The notes under the pieces are model-generated. The model saw nothing but the letters and a program-made list of their open reading frames with translations, had not been told where the DNA came from and searched no databases. A stretch of DNA of 64,000 nt. Source: Kitasatospora viridis (GTDB lineage Bacteria; Actinomycetota; Actinomycetes; Streptomycetales; Streptomycetaceae). Location: the NCBI RefSeq assembly GCF_007829815.1, contig NZ_VIWT01000001.1, positions 2,999,501-3,063,500 of the forward strand, given 5' to 3'. Numbering within the stretch: position 1 is the stretch's first letter; each line of letters begins with the position of its first letter. The position numbers were made by a program, and so were the translations under genes. Positions 27,319-38,293 of the stretch are shown here, piece after piece.

Positions 27319-28305
27319 TCAGCGTCGGCGCAGCGCGCGGGCCACGATCACCGCGCCGCCGAGCAGCGCCACCCCGCTGCCGATCACCCAGGGCGAGGTG
27401 AGCCGGTCGGTCAGCCGGGTGCCGGCGGCGGCCGAGGCGTGCTCCTCGCCGTACCAGCGGCTGGCCGCCCGGGCCCGGGCGCTGCGGGCCGGCAGCGCCG
27501 GGGCGTACCGGCCGCGCGGCGGGGCGTGGTCCACCTCCTCGGCGGAGCGGCCGACGATGCTGCGGCGCACCGGGCCCTCGCCGACCGGGTCGGGGACCGC
27601 GTGCGGGTAGGGCAGCTCGACCGGCTCCGGTGCGGCGGGCTCCTCCTCGGGGGAGAAGGCGATCAGGTCGGAGAGGTCCTCGGCGAACAGGTCGTCCGGC
27701 AGCGGGTCCGGCACCACCGAGAGGGCGGGCGGCTCGGCCTCGCCGTCCGCGGCGGGCTCGTCGGCCTGGTCCCCGGCCTGGTCCCCGGCCTGATCCTCGG
27801 CCTGGTCCTCGGCCTGATCCGGGGTCAGCTCCTCGCGCAGTGCCGCGGCGAAACGATCCAGCAGGCGGCGGCCGGCGGCGGTCAGCGTGTCGGCGTCGAA
27901 CTCGTCGAGCCGGCCGGCCGGGGTGAGGTCGCCGGTGAACCGCAGCCGGGCCGCCTCGCCCTCGCTCGCCGCGTCCGGTTCGGGGGTGACCGCGATCCGC
28001 AGGGTGGCGGTCACCTCGCCGTCGCCGCGGGCCTCCTGGCCCTCGACGAAGGCGGTCACCACGCCCGCGGCACCGCTGCGGATCAGTGAGATGACGCCGC
28101 GGTAGGTGATGGTGGAGCTGCCGATCCGCAGCTTCAGCCGACCGGTGATCTCCGGCGGGCCGCCGGCGGGGCGCCGGCCGGCCGGGCCGGGGGCGTCGGA
28201 GGCTTCGGTGCTCAGACCGGGCAGGCAGCGGGCGAGCAGGGCGGCATCGTCCAGGGCGTGCAGGACGAGCTCGGCCGGCAGCGGAATGACAACCTCGTGC
28301 TCCAT
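27319..28305 (-). CDS. CoxG/SRPBCC-domain protein with C-terminal membrane anchor
   Basis: A 328-residue protein. Residues 1-160 form an SRPBCC (CoxG-like) lipid- or cofactor-binding fold: ALLARCLPGL early, the ITGRLKLRIGSSTITYRG strand pair, and RLRFTGDLTPAGRLDEFD. An acidic repetitive linker follows with DQAEDQAEDQAGDQAGDQA (about 166-184). A single transmembrane helix ends the protein (SPWVIGSGVALLGGAVIVARAL), leaving a basic RRR tail. CoxG itself anchors CO dehydrogenase to the membrane, but there are no cox genes here, so the role is unknown. ATG at 28305 follows TAGGCT by 7 nt. Confidence 0.75.
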   Translation of the reverse strand: MEHEVVIPLPAELVLHALDDAALLARCLPGLSTEASDAPGPAGRRPAGGPPEITGRLKLRIGSSTITYRGVISLIRSGAAGVVTAFVEGQEARGDGEVTATLRIAVTPEPDAASEGEAARLRFTGDLTPAGRLDEFDADTLTAAGRRLLDRFAAALREELTPDQAEDQAEDQAGDQAGDQADEPAADGEAEPPALSVVPDPLPDDLFAEDLSDLIAFSPEEEPAAPEPVELPYPHAVPDPVGEGPVRRSIVGRSAEEVDHAPPRGRYAPALPARSARARAASRWYGEEHASAAAGTRLTDRLTSPWVIGSGVALLGGAVIVARALRRR

Positions 28306-28312
28306 GGTTGTG

Positions 28313-28318
28313 AGCCTA
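28313..28318 (-). promoter_or_regulatory. -10 box of the leaderless CoxG-like gene
   Basis: Minus-strand TAGGCT, 7 nt before the ATG at 28305. Confidence 0.45.
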
Positions 28319-28385
28319 CCGACCCGTCCGTCGGGCGGAAGGGCACGGCACCGCTCGGATGCCGCCCGGTCGGCCCAAGGCCGGT

Positions 28386-30245
28386 TCACCGCGGGTCCAG
28401 CAGGGTGCTCGGCGGCGGCAGCGGGGTCGGCCGGGTGGCGGCGAGCCCGGCGGCGGCGGCCCGCAGGCCGGGCCCGGTGAGCGAGCGCGGTGCGGGTGCG
28501 TCGGCGGCCAGGGCGAGCTCCGGCCGGCCGTCCCGGGCCGCCAGCAGCACCGCGGCCACCGCGCCGCTGCCGGCCGGGTCGCAGGCCGGGCCGGAGCCGG
28601 GCACCGGGAACGGCACGGTGAACAGGCCCGCCGAACGCAGCCCCGCCTCGACCGTCCACAGGCCCGGCCCGGTCGGCGCGGGCACCGCCAGCCGGCCGCC
28701 CGCGGCCAGCCGGGCGGCGGCCAGGCCGTAGAACTCGGCGGAGTGGTACTCGGCGCGGGCGGCGCGCTGCGGGGCGGGCAGGTCGGCCAGCACCGCGTCG
28801 AACCGCTCGTCCGGCCGGGCGTCGGGCCCGGCGGCGCGCAGCCACGCCAGCGGGTCGGCGGTGACCAGGCGCACCCGCGGGTCGTCGAGCGAGCGGTCGG
28901 AGAGCGCGGCCAGCGCCGGGTCGGTGCGGGCCAGTTCGGGCAGTGCCGGGTCCAGGGAGACCACCAGCACCGAGGCGACGCCGGCGTGCCGGAGCACCTC
29001 GCGCAGCGCCAGCCCGTCACCGCCGCCGAGCAGCAGCACCCGGGTGTCGGCGCCGCCGGCCACCGCGGGGTGGACCAGCGCCTCGTGGTAGCGGTACTCG
29101 TCGCTGCCGCAGGCGGCGAGCCGGCCGTCCAGGTAGAGCCGCAGCGGCTCGCCGCCCTGGGCCGGCACCCGGGGGCCGGTCAGCACGATCTCGCCGTACC
29201 GGCCCTGCACGGTGCGGCGCGGCTCGGCGCCGTAGAGCGCGTGCCGGGCGGCGCGTTCGATCGCCCCGGTGCAGGCGGCGGCCAGGGCCAGGGTGGCGAG
29301 CACCGCGCCGCAGCCGGTCCAGAGCAGCAGCCTGGTGCGCGGCGCCGGCTCGTCGCGGAACAGCCAGAGCACCACGGCGGCCCCGGCCAGCGCGTTGACC
29401 GCGCCGGTGAGCAGCGCGCCGCCGGCCTGGCCGAACTGGGGCAGCAGCAGGAACGGGAAGGCCAGGCCGCCGACCAGCGCGCCCACGTAGTCGGCGGCGA
29501 ACAGGTCGGCGGCGGCCCGGCCGGCCTCCTCCCGGCGGATCCGCTGCACCAGGGTCATCAGCAGCGGGATCTCGGCGCCGATCAGCAGGCCGATCACGCA
29601 GGTGAGTCCGGCGAGCGCGAGCTGGTAGCGGCCGAGCCAGGCCCAGCAGGCGTAGAGCGCGAGCACCGAGAGCCCGCCGACCACCGCGAGCGCGCACTCG
29701 ACCAGGGCGAAGGAGGTGGCCGGGCGGTGGGTGAGGCGCTTGGCCGCGAGGGAGCCGATGCCCATGGCGAAGACCATCAGGGAGAGCACCACGGAGGTCT
29801 GGGTGACCGAGTCGCCCAGCAAGTAGCCGCCGACCGCGACCAGTTCGAGCTCGTACACCAGACCGCAGGCCGCGCAGACGAACGCGGCCAGCAGCACCAG
29901 CAGCCGGGCCCGGCGCGGCCTGCCGGCGCCGACTTCCCGGGCGCCGTCCTCCGTTCGGGCGCGTCCGTCCGTGGCGGCCCGGAGCCGGTGCCGCAGGGGC
30001 GGCCGGACCCGCATCCGGACCCGGGTCCGGCGGGGGCGGCCCGGGCCGTTGCCCGGCGCCCCGGCGGGGGCCTGGCCGGCGGACGGGCCCGCGGGGGCCT
30101 CCGCCCGGTTGGACGGGGGCAGGCGGTCGCGGCCGCGACCGCGGGTGCGCGCCCGCAGCCGGACCGCCGGCAGCCACCCGTCGGGGTGCGGTCCGGCGCG
30201 GTCGAGGCCGGGCGGCATGCCGCCGCCCGTCGGCTGGTTGATCAC
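28386..30245 (-). CDS. membrane-spanning spermidine-synthase-like protein
   Basis: A 619-residue protein of the polyamine aminopropyltransferase family with an integral membrane N-terminal half. A basic disordered tail (1-110) is followed by about seven transmembrane helices (112-345, with GLVYELELVAVGGYLLGDSV), then the SpeE-type methyltransferase-like fold. The nucleotide-binding LLLGGGDGLALREVL is intact. The catalytic motif, usually D-x-[ST]-D-P, reads ADLPAP, keeping the first Asp but not the second, so aminopropyl transfer is uncertain. GTG at 30245 has TAGCGT (30252-30257) 6 nt upstream and appears leaderless. Downstream genes are on the same strand. Confidence 0.78.
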   Translation of the reverse strand: MINQPTGGGMPPGLDRAGPHPDGWLPAVRLRARTRGRGRDRLPPSNRAEAPAGPSAGQAPAGAPGNGPGRPRRTRVRMRVRPPLRHRLRAATDGRARTEDGAREVGAGRPRRARLLVLLAAFVCAACGLVYELELVAVGGYLLGDSVTQTSVVLSLMVFAMGIGSLAAKRLTHRPATSFALVECALAVVGGLSVLALYACWAWLGRYQLALAGLTCVIGLLIGAEIPLLMTLVQRIRREEAGRAAADLFAADYVGALVGGLAFPFLLLPQFGQAGGALLTGAVNALAGAAVVLWLFRDEPAPRTRLLLWTGCGAVLATLALAAACTGAIERAARHALYGAEPRRTVQGRYGEIVLTGPRVPAQGGEPLRLYLDGRLAACGSDEYRYHEALVHPAVAGGADTRVLLLGGGDGLALREVLRHAGVASVLVVSLDPALPELARTDPALAALSDRSLDDPRVRLVTADPLAWLRAAGPDARPDERFDAVLADLPAPQRAARAEYHSAEFYGLAAARLAAGGRLAVPAPTGPGLWTVEAGLRSAGLFTVPFPVPGSGPACDPAGSGAVAAVLLAARDGRPELALAADAPAPRSLTGPGLRAAAAGLAATRPTPLPPPSTLLDPR

Positions 30246-30251
30246 GAAGAA

Positions 30252-30257
30252 ACGCTA
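30252..30257 (-). promoter_or_regulatory. -10 box of the leaderless SpeE-like gene
   Basis: Minus-strand TAGCGT, 6 nt before the GTG at 30245. Confidence 0.45.
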
Positions 30258-30396
30258 GGCGACCGGGGCCGCCGATAGTCGCACCCGTTCGAGGGGGAGT
30301 GGCGGGGTTTGGGTTGACAGACCGGCAGGGTGTTCGGAGCCGAGCGGGCGTCAGGTCCGGCGTCCGGCCGTCCCCGGCGCCCGGACCGGCGGACCG

Positions 30397-31047
30397 TCAC
30401 GGCAGGGTCGGTCGGGCCATCGCGCACCGCGGGCCCGGGCGGCTGGCGCCCACCGGACCGCGCACCACCAGCGAGGAGCGGGTGCAGACCAGCCGCCCCT
30501 CCTGCGGGTAGGCGTGCCAGGTGCGCCAGAGCACCCGCTCCGCGCTGCCCTGGGCGACCAGCGCGGTGAAGGCGCTCGGATCGCCCGGGAAGACCCCGGC
30601 CAGGCCGCGCGGGTGCTCGTCCACCAGGGCCAGGATCTCCTGCGCCCGGGCGGCGAAGACGTGCGGCGGCAGTGACTCGATCCGGGCCGCGAACTCGTAC
30701 TCCCACCCGGCGACTTGCTCGGCGACCCGGGCCGGCAGCGGGGTGCGCCGACCGGGCATGCAGGCCACCGTCTCCAGGCACTCGCCCGGGCCGGCCGCGA
30801 TCACCACCTGGTGCGAGGCGCCCAGCAGCCGCAGCTGCAGGGTGCCGGTGGCGGTCGTTCTGCTCGCTCCCGGGGTCCGGTTGCCGGGCCACCGGGCCTG
30901 ACCGCCGTGGTTGCCGTCCGTCGAGTCGTCCGGACCCGGCAGCGGCAGGTCGCGCACCGCCAGCGCGGGCAGCGGTCCGCCGCCGAGACACCAGGCCAGG
31001 TCACCGGCGCGGGTGTCGGTATAGGAGGTCTGCAGTGTGGTGAGCAT
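30397..31047 (-). CDS. DUF2617-like protein
   Basis: A 216-residue protein resembling actinobacterial DUF2617, which is commonly encoded just upstream of the SpeE-like membrane protein, as here. Recognisable parts are MLTTLQTSYTDTRAGDLAWCLG at the start (split), LLGASHQVVIAAGPGECLETVAC, and the C-terminal WRTWHAYPQEGRLVCTRS. No membrane helix. A Gly/Asn/Arg-rich insertion lies around residues 40-68. The conserved pairing suggests a shared process with the SpeE-like gene, but no activity is known. Confidence 0.78.
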   Translation of the reverse strand: MLTTLQTSYTDTRAGDLAWCLGGGPLPALAVRDLPLPGPDDSTDGNHGGQARWPGNRTPGASRTTATGTLQLRLLGASHQVVIAAGPGECLETVACMPGRRTPLPARVAEQVAGWEYEFAARIESLPPHVFAARAQEILALVDEHPRGLAGVFPGDPSAFTALVAQGSAERVLWRTWHAYPQEGRLVCTRSSLVVRGPVGASRPGPRCAMARPTLP

Positions 31048-31803
31048 GCTGGGCTCCGCATTTCAGCTCCGTACGCGTCCGCCGTGCAGTCCGACTCGGC
31101 CGAAGGCGAGGAGGTTCGTGGCTGTGCGGTCCAGGACGCGGCCGACCGTGGAAGGAAGGATTCCGGCTGGAGATTCAGCAGCAGAGAAGCACGAATTCTC
31201 CGGGTCCGTCAGGGATTTACCCATTCTTGTTGCACATTCACCGTTCTGGGCGTAGTGCCTGGTCAGGTGTGACCGGGAGGGTGATCGAGATTGCTCGATG
31301 CGCGCCCTTCGAGCGGGAACGCGCGCCCTGCGGTCAGCGCGCGCGCCTGTCGTGCGCAGGCGCGCGGCCGACGGCTCGGGTCGGGGTGGTGCGGACTCGG
31401 GCCGGGGATCGGCGATCGCGGCGGCACGGCCGGCAGGCTCGGCGAAAGGTAGGACAACACGTAGACGACGGTGACCACTTCGGCCCGCCGGTGGGCCGGG
31501 GCCGAGACGGACGCCGGCAGCCCGAACACGCGCAGAGCGTTCGGAACGGCGGCCGACGGAGATCGCCGGCGGAGCGTCAGAAGCATCCTTTCGGGCGCGG
31601 GTTGGCGACCGTAGGGGCGATCGCGTGCGGAACCGGCGCAGGCGTTCGAGGGCCTCGCGGAGGACCGCGGGCCCTCGTCGGCTGTCTTCCGCGGGCCCGG
31701 CCGCTGCCCCGGAGGACAGCCGGTGCTGCCTCGCCGGACCTGGACCGGCGCCGGCCTGCCGGGTATGCAGGGAGGGACCCGTCCCAGCGCAGGAAGAGGC
31801 CTC
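31048..31803. other. long gene-free region before the DUF4157 gene
   Basis: 756 bp with several open frames on both strands, all rich in Arg/Pro and without ribosome binding sites or family resemblance. A less GC-rich tract at about 31190-31260 is the best place for promoters of the two divergent genes. No repeat or hairpin of note was found. Confidence 0.45.
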
Positions 31804-33249
31804 GTGTACGACCGCGACAACGCCAGAACGCCCGCCACCGGGAACGGGCGGGCACCGGCCCGGCCGGCCGCGGGTGCGGTGCCGTTCCGAAGGCTCCTCG
31901 ACCTGCAGGCCACCGCGGGGAACGCCGCGGTGGTGCAGCTGCTGCGCCGGGGCGGACAGCTCGCGCCCGAGGACTCGCACCAGCACGGCGCCGGGTGCGG
32001 TCACCAGGCCGAGCAGCCCCAGCAGCCCCAGGTGCAGCGCTCCGCCGTCCACGACGTGCTGCGCGGCGGCGGCCGCCCGTTGGACCAGGGGACCCGCACC
32101 GAGATGGAATCCCGGCTCGGCGCGGACTTCTCCGACGTCCGCATTCACACCGACAGCGCCGCGAAGGCCTCGGCGGCCGAGCTCGGCGCCCGCGCCTACA
32201 CCTCCGGCAGCCACGTCGTCATCGGCGACGGCGGCGGTGACAAGCACACCCTGGCCCACGAACTCACCCACGTCGTCCAGCAGCGCACCGGACCGGTCGC
32301 GGGCACCGACAACGGGAACGGCCTCAGGGTCTCGGACCCCTCGGACCGGTTCGAACGGGAGGCCGAGGCCAACGCGACCCGGGTGATGAGCGGCCCGGCC
32401 GCCGAGGTCCAGCGGGCACCGGCCGGACGGACGGCGGGTAGGGCGGGCAGCGCGAGCCCTGCCGCGTCGATCCAGCGGGCCCCCGGTGGAGGCCACCTGC
32501 AGGGCGATCACATCTTCAACGCCCTCGGCTCGACGGGCGAGAACGTCGCGGACACCATCGCGGAATGCGTGAAGGAGTACCTCAAGGCGGTGGACTCCGG
32601 AATCGCGGAGGTCTCGAAGCCGCCGAAGGGGGACCGGGCCGCGGGGCCGCTCTACCGCAACCGGTCGAACCGGACGGCGAACCTGGCCGCACGGCTGCGG
32701 CGGCTGCGGGCCGCGTCGACCGAGGCCGAAGCCCTGGGACACCCGAGTTCCGAGGCGGCGGCCCACTACTCGTTCATTGCGACCCTCGCCACGCAGGGCC
32801 TCCAGGGGGACGACCCGAACTCGACGACCTTCGGGACGTTCGCCGGCAACCTCGTCGGACTCGCCCGGACCGCGACGGCCGTCAACCCGCTGTACGACGA
32901 GACGCCGGGAACCTGGGCGGTTCCCGAGGCCTTCAAGGCGGGCCTCGGCACCTGGTCGCCCTTCCTGGCGTCGAAGATCTTCGACGACGACGCGCGCAGC
33001 CGGGTCCTCGCGGAGCGGGTCGGAAACCGGACGGCGGAGTTCAACACCTGGCTCACCAATACCAAGGCGGCCTACGCCGACCTCTACCAGGTCATGATCG
33101 AGGCGATCGAGGAACTCCGCTCACTCGTGCTGTGGTTCGACGCGATGCAGCGGAACACCTACTACAGCGAGACCCGGCCGCCGGACTTCGCCGCGCACGC
33201 CGGTGCGACCCCCGACCTCCTCAACCCGCCGAACAACGCCGCAGGGTGA
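31804..33249 (+). CDS. DUF4157 (eCIS core) domain protein
   Basis: A 481-residue soluble protein. Residues about 55-175 form a DUF4157 domain: LDQGTRTEMESRLGADFSDVRIHTDSAAKASA (split), ARAYTSGSHVVIG and the zincin-like HTLAHELTHVVQQRTGP with an intact HExxH. DUF4157 is found in proteins associated with extracellular contractile injection systems, often fused to effectors. VQRAP and IQRAP linkers separate it from an uncharacterised C-terminal region (about 235-481) that is mostly helical and ends in NAAG. No signal peptide and no eCIS structural genes nearby. GTG at 31804 follows AGGAAGAGG; a frame to 31723 is unlikely. Confidence 0.82.
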   Translation: MYDRDNARTPATGNGRAPARPAAGAVPFRRLLDLQATAGNAAVVQLLRRGGQLAPEDSHQHGAGCGHQAEQPQQPQVQRSAVHDVLRGGGRPLDQGTRTEMESRLGADFSDVRIHTDSAAKASAAELGARAYTSGSHVVIGDGGGDKHTLAHELTHVVQQRTGPVAGTDNGNGLRVSDPSDRFEREAEANATRVMSGPAAEVQRAPAGRTAGRAGSASPAASIQRAPGGGHLQGDHIFNALGSTGENVADTIAECVKEYLKAVDSGIAEVSKPPKGDRAAGPLYRNRSNRTANLAARLRRLRAASTEAEALGHPSSEAAAHYSFIATLATQGLQGDDPNSTTFGTFAGNLVGLARTATAVNPLYDETPGTWAVPEAFKAGLGTWSPFLASKIFDDDARSRVLAERVGNRTAEFNTWLTNTKAAYADLYQVMIEAIEELRSLVLWFDAMQRNTYYSETRPPDFAAHAGATPDLLNPPNNAAG

Positions 33250-33261
33250 CGCCGGGTCAGC

Positions 33262-34422
33262 TCACAGCCGGCGCAGCCGGGCGACGGCCTCCTCCAGTAC
33301 CTCGACCTTCTTGCAGAAGGTGAAGCGGACCAGGGCGCGCCCGGCGTCGGTGTTGTCGTAGAAGACGACGTTGGGGATGGCGACCACGCCGCAGCGCTCG
33401 GGGAGGGCGCGGCAGAACTCGACGCCGTCCTTCTCGCCGAGCGGGGTGATGTCGGTGGTGATGAAGTACGTGCCCTCGGGGTTGAAGACCCGGAAGCCGG
33501 CGGCCGTGAGGCCGTCGGCGAGCAGGTCGCGCTTGCGGGCCAGGTCGGCGCGGAACCCGTCGAAGTAGGCGTCGGGCAGCCGCAGCGCCTCCGCGACCGC
33601 GTACTGGAACGGGCCGGCCGAGACGTAGGTGAGGTACTGCTTCGCGGTGCGGACGGCGGCGACCAGCTCCGGGGTGGAGGTGACCCAGCCGACCTTCCAG
33701 CCGGTGAAGGAGAAGGTCTTGCCGGCCGAGGAGATCGACACGGTCCGCTCGCGCATGCCGGGCAGGGCGGCCAGCGGGTGGTGGGCGCAGCTGAACACCA
33801 GGTGCTCGTACACCTCGTCGGTGATCACCAACAGGTCGTGCTCGACCGCGAGTTCGGCGATCACGCGCAGCTCGTCGGGGTGCAGCACGGTGCCGGTCGG
33901 GTTGTGCGGGGTGTTGATCAGCAGCAGCCGGGTGCGCGGGGTGATCAGCGAGCGCAGCTCGTCCAGGTCGGGCCGGAAGTCGGGTTGACGCAGCGTCAGC
34001 GGCACCCGGGTCGCGCCGGCCATCGCGATGCAGGCGGCGTAGGAGTCGTAGAACGGCTCGAAGGCGATCACCTCGTCGCCGGGCTCCAGCAGGGCGAGCA
34101 GCGAGGCGGCGATCGCCTCGGTGGCGCCGGCGGTGACCAGCACCTCGCGGTCGGGGTCGTAGCTGAGCCCGTAGCGGCGCTGCTGGTGCTCGGTGATCGC
34201 GGTCCGCAGCTCGGGGATGCCGGGCCCGGGCGGGTACTGGTTGCCGCGGCCGTTCAGCACGGCGTCGGCGGCGGCCCGGGCGATCGGGGCCGGCCCGTCG
34301 GTGTCCGGGAAGCCCTGGCCGAGGTTGATCGAGCCGGTGGCGGTGGCCAGGGCGGACATCTCGGCGAAGATCGTCGTGCCCATGCCCGCCAGCCGGCGGT
34401 TCAACAGCGGCCTCGTACCCAT
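33262..34422 (-). CDS. PLP-dependent class I/II aminotransferase
   Basis: A 386-residue fold-type I aminotransferase. The PLP lysine lies in SISSAGKTFSFTGWKVGW, the cofactor-binding Asn and Asp/Tyr in NTPHNPTGTV and ITDEVYEHLVF, and the phosphate-binding Arg-type block near the C-terminus (GRALVRFTFCKK). The pattern matches the kynurenine/glutamine aminotransferase and succinyldiaminopimelate aminotransferase-like (DapC) group; the actual amino donor cannot be fixed. ATG at 34422 follows AAGGGAG. Its stop lies 13 nt from the convergent DUF4157 gene. Confidence 0.88.
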   Translation of the reverse strand: MGTRPLLNRRLAGMGTTIFAEMSALATATGSINLGQGFPDTDGPAPIARAAADAVLNGRGNQYPPGPGIPELRTAITEHQQRRYGLSYDPDREVLVTAGATEAIAASLLALLEPGDEVIAFEPFYDSYAACIAMAGATRVPLTLRQPDFRPDLDELRSLITPRTRLLLINTPHNPTGTVLHPDELRVIAELAVEHDLLVITDEVYEHLVFSCAHHPLAALPGMRERTVSISSAGKTFSFTGWKVGWVTSTPELVAAVRTAKQYLTYVSAGPFQYAVAEALRLPDAYFDGFRADLARKRDLLADGLTAAGFRVFNPEGTYFITTDITPLGEKDGVEFCRALPERCGVVAIPNVVFYDNTDAGRALVRFTFCKKVEVLEEAVARLRRL

Positions 34423-34491
34423 TGCGGCTCCCTTGCCCGTGGTCGGTCGGGGCCCATCTTCCGGTGCCCGGGGGGAGCGGACAAGTACCGC

Positions 34492-34842
34492 TCAGCTCGG
34501 CTCGTAGACGCTCAGGTCCGGGCCCTCCAGGGCGAGGGCGGTCAGGCCGCTGTCGCTGCCGGAGGTGTGGGCCTCGCCGGCCGACCAGTGCACGCCGGTG
34601 CCGGCGGTGACCGGGTGGCGGACGTGGTCGGGGCCGCTGACCCAGCCGCGGCCGAAGATGACCAGGAAGAGCTGGTCGGTCGGGGCGGGGTGGGTGCCGA
34701 TCGCGCCGCCGGCCTCGATGGTCAGGCAGGTCAGGTGCACCGGCCCGGGTTCGCCGCCGGTGGCCACCCGGGTCGCGTGCGCTCCGGTGCTGGAGAAGCG
34801 GGAGATCAGCCGCTCCGCGCGGTCGAAGGTGAACAGCTGCAC
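34492..34842 (-). CDS. cupin-domain protein
   Basis: A 116-residue single-domain cupin: HLTCLTIEAGGAIGTHPAPTDQLFLVIFGRGWVSGPD (split) holds motif 1, and VHWSAGEAHTSG motif 2. The GTG at 34842 is preferred because AGGAAG stands 6 nt upstream, within the longer frame that begins at 34860. The His/Gln pattern differs from catalytic dioxygenase cupins, so a binding role is as likely as an enzyme. Confidence 0.78.
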   Translation of the reverse strand: MQLFTFDRAERLISRFSSTGAHATRVATGGEPGPVHLTCLTIEAGGAIGTHPAPTDQLFLVIFGRGWVSGPDHVRHPVTAGTGVHWSAGEAHTSGSDSGLTALALEGPDLSVYEPS

Positions 34843-34920
34843 GAGGGGCTTCCTGGGCAAGGCCTGGCCCGGCCTGCTGGGAGGGCGGGCCGGGCCAGGG
34901 GTCGGGGTGGGCGGCGGAGG

Positions 34921-35484
34921 TCAGTCCTCGCTCGGGGCGTCGCCCTCGCCGTCGGTGCCCTCGGCGTCCTCGATGTCCTGCTGCAGGCCGAGCCGCTCGA
35001 CGATCCACTGCTCGAAGCCCACCGAGGCCTGGGTCCAGTTGGCGGTGGTGGTGATGAAGTAGTCCAGGTTGACGCCGGTGCCGACGATCATCTGGCACTC
35101 GCCGATCAGCCGGACGATGCCGTCCTCGTGGGTGTGCGTGTAGACCTTCGGCCAGAGGGTCTCGCGGTTCCACTCGTCGATCAGGTCGAGGATCTCCGGC
35201 TTCTGCTCCAGGGTGTAGACCCGGTCGTAGAAGGCACGGACCGCGAAGAGCTCCTTCTGCTCGCCCCGGAACATGTAGTAGACGCGGAAGCCCTCCCAGG
35301 GGGCGACCAGGTCACCCTCCTCGTCGGTGGCGTGCTTGAGCTGCATCTGGTCGAGCAGCTGGGTGACCAGCTTGGCGTCCGGGACCACGATCGGCGGCGG
35401 GCCGGCCGGGCGACCGCCCTGGCCCGGACCGGGCTGGGGCTGCGGAACGCCGAACGACGGGATCGACGACGGGTCAATGCTCAC
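34921..35484 (-). CDS. YbjN-domain protein
   Basis: A 187-residue protein with a Pro/Gly-rich N-terminal tail (residues 1-35) and a YbjN (type III secretion chaperone-like) fold at about 38-165: FRVYYMFRGEQKELFAVRAFYDRVYTLEQ (split), then RETLWPKVYTHTHEDG and GECQMIVGTGVNLDYF. The C-terminus is acidic. In streptomycetes this gene usually sits beside clpB, as here. GTG at 35484 follows GAAGGGAC. Function unknown; a chaperone-like role would fit the neighbour. Confidence 0.85.
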   Translation of the reverse strand: MSIDPSSIPSFGVPQPQPGPGQGGRPAGPPPIVVPDAKLVTQLLDQMQLKHATDEEGDLVAPWEGFRVYYMFRGEQKELFAVRAFYDRVYTLEQKPEILDLIDEWNRETLWPKVYTHTHEDGIVRLIGECQMIVGTGVNLDYFITTTANWTQASVGFEQWIVERLGLQQDIEDAEGTDGEGDAPSED

Positions 35485-35560
35485 AGGGGGGTCCCTTCAA
35501 CAGTGCACGAGGGTGGCTGGTGGTCTCGGGGCCGCCCTTCCAACTGCCTCCATCCTGCCT

Positions 35561-35600
35561 CATCCGGGGCCCCGGGCACAGGCGCTCAGGGCCCCGGATG
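35561..35600 (-). terminator. clpB terminator
   Basis: CATCCGGGGCCC (35561-35572) pairs with GGGCCCCGGATG (35589-35600), 24 nt beyond the clpB stop. Confidence 0.7.
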
Positions 35601-35624
35601 GGCGGTCGGACGGCGGTCCGTGGG

Positions 35625-38225
<2,601 letters not shown>

Positions 38226-38243
38226 GTGGGGTGCTCCTCCAGT

Positions 38244-38264
38244 GTTGAGTCTAGGTGGCTCAGC
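38244..38264. promoter_or_regulatory. HspR operator (HAIR box) 1 of clpB
   Basis: GTTGAGT-N7-GCTCAGC, close to the HAIR consensus CTTGAGT-N7-ACTCAAG with the same 7-nt spacer, 19 nt upstream of the clpB start. Confidence 0.7.
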
Positions 38265-38272
38265 TTTGTTAA

Positions 38273-38293
38273 GTTGAGTCTAGCTCGCTCAGG
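38273..38293. promoter_or_regulatory. HspR operator (HAIR box) 2 of clpB
   Basis: GTTGAGT-N7-GCTCAGG, 29 bp from the first box. It overlaps the last codons and stop of the lysR gene upstream (38289-38293). Confidence 0.65.

Noticed and set aside
31263..31913. A 216-codon minus-strand frame before the DUF4157 gene
   Set aside because: Arg/Pro/Ser-rich without ribosome binding site or domain, and it overlaps the start of the DUF4157 gene.
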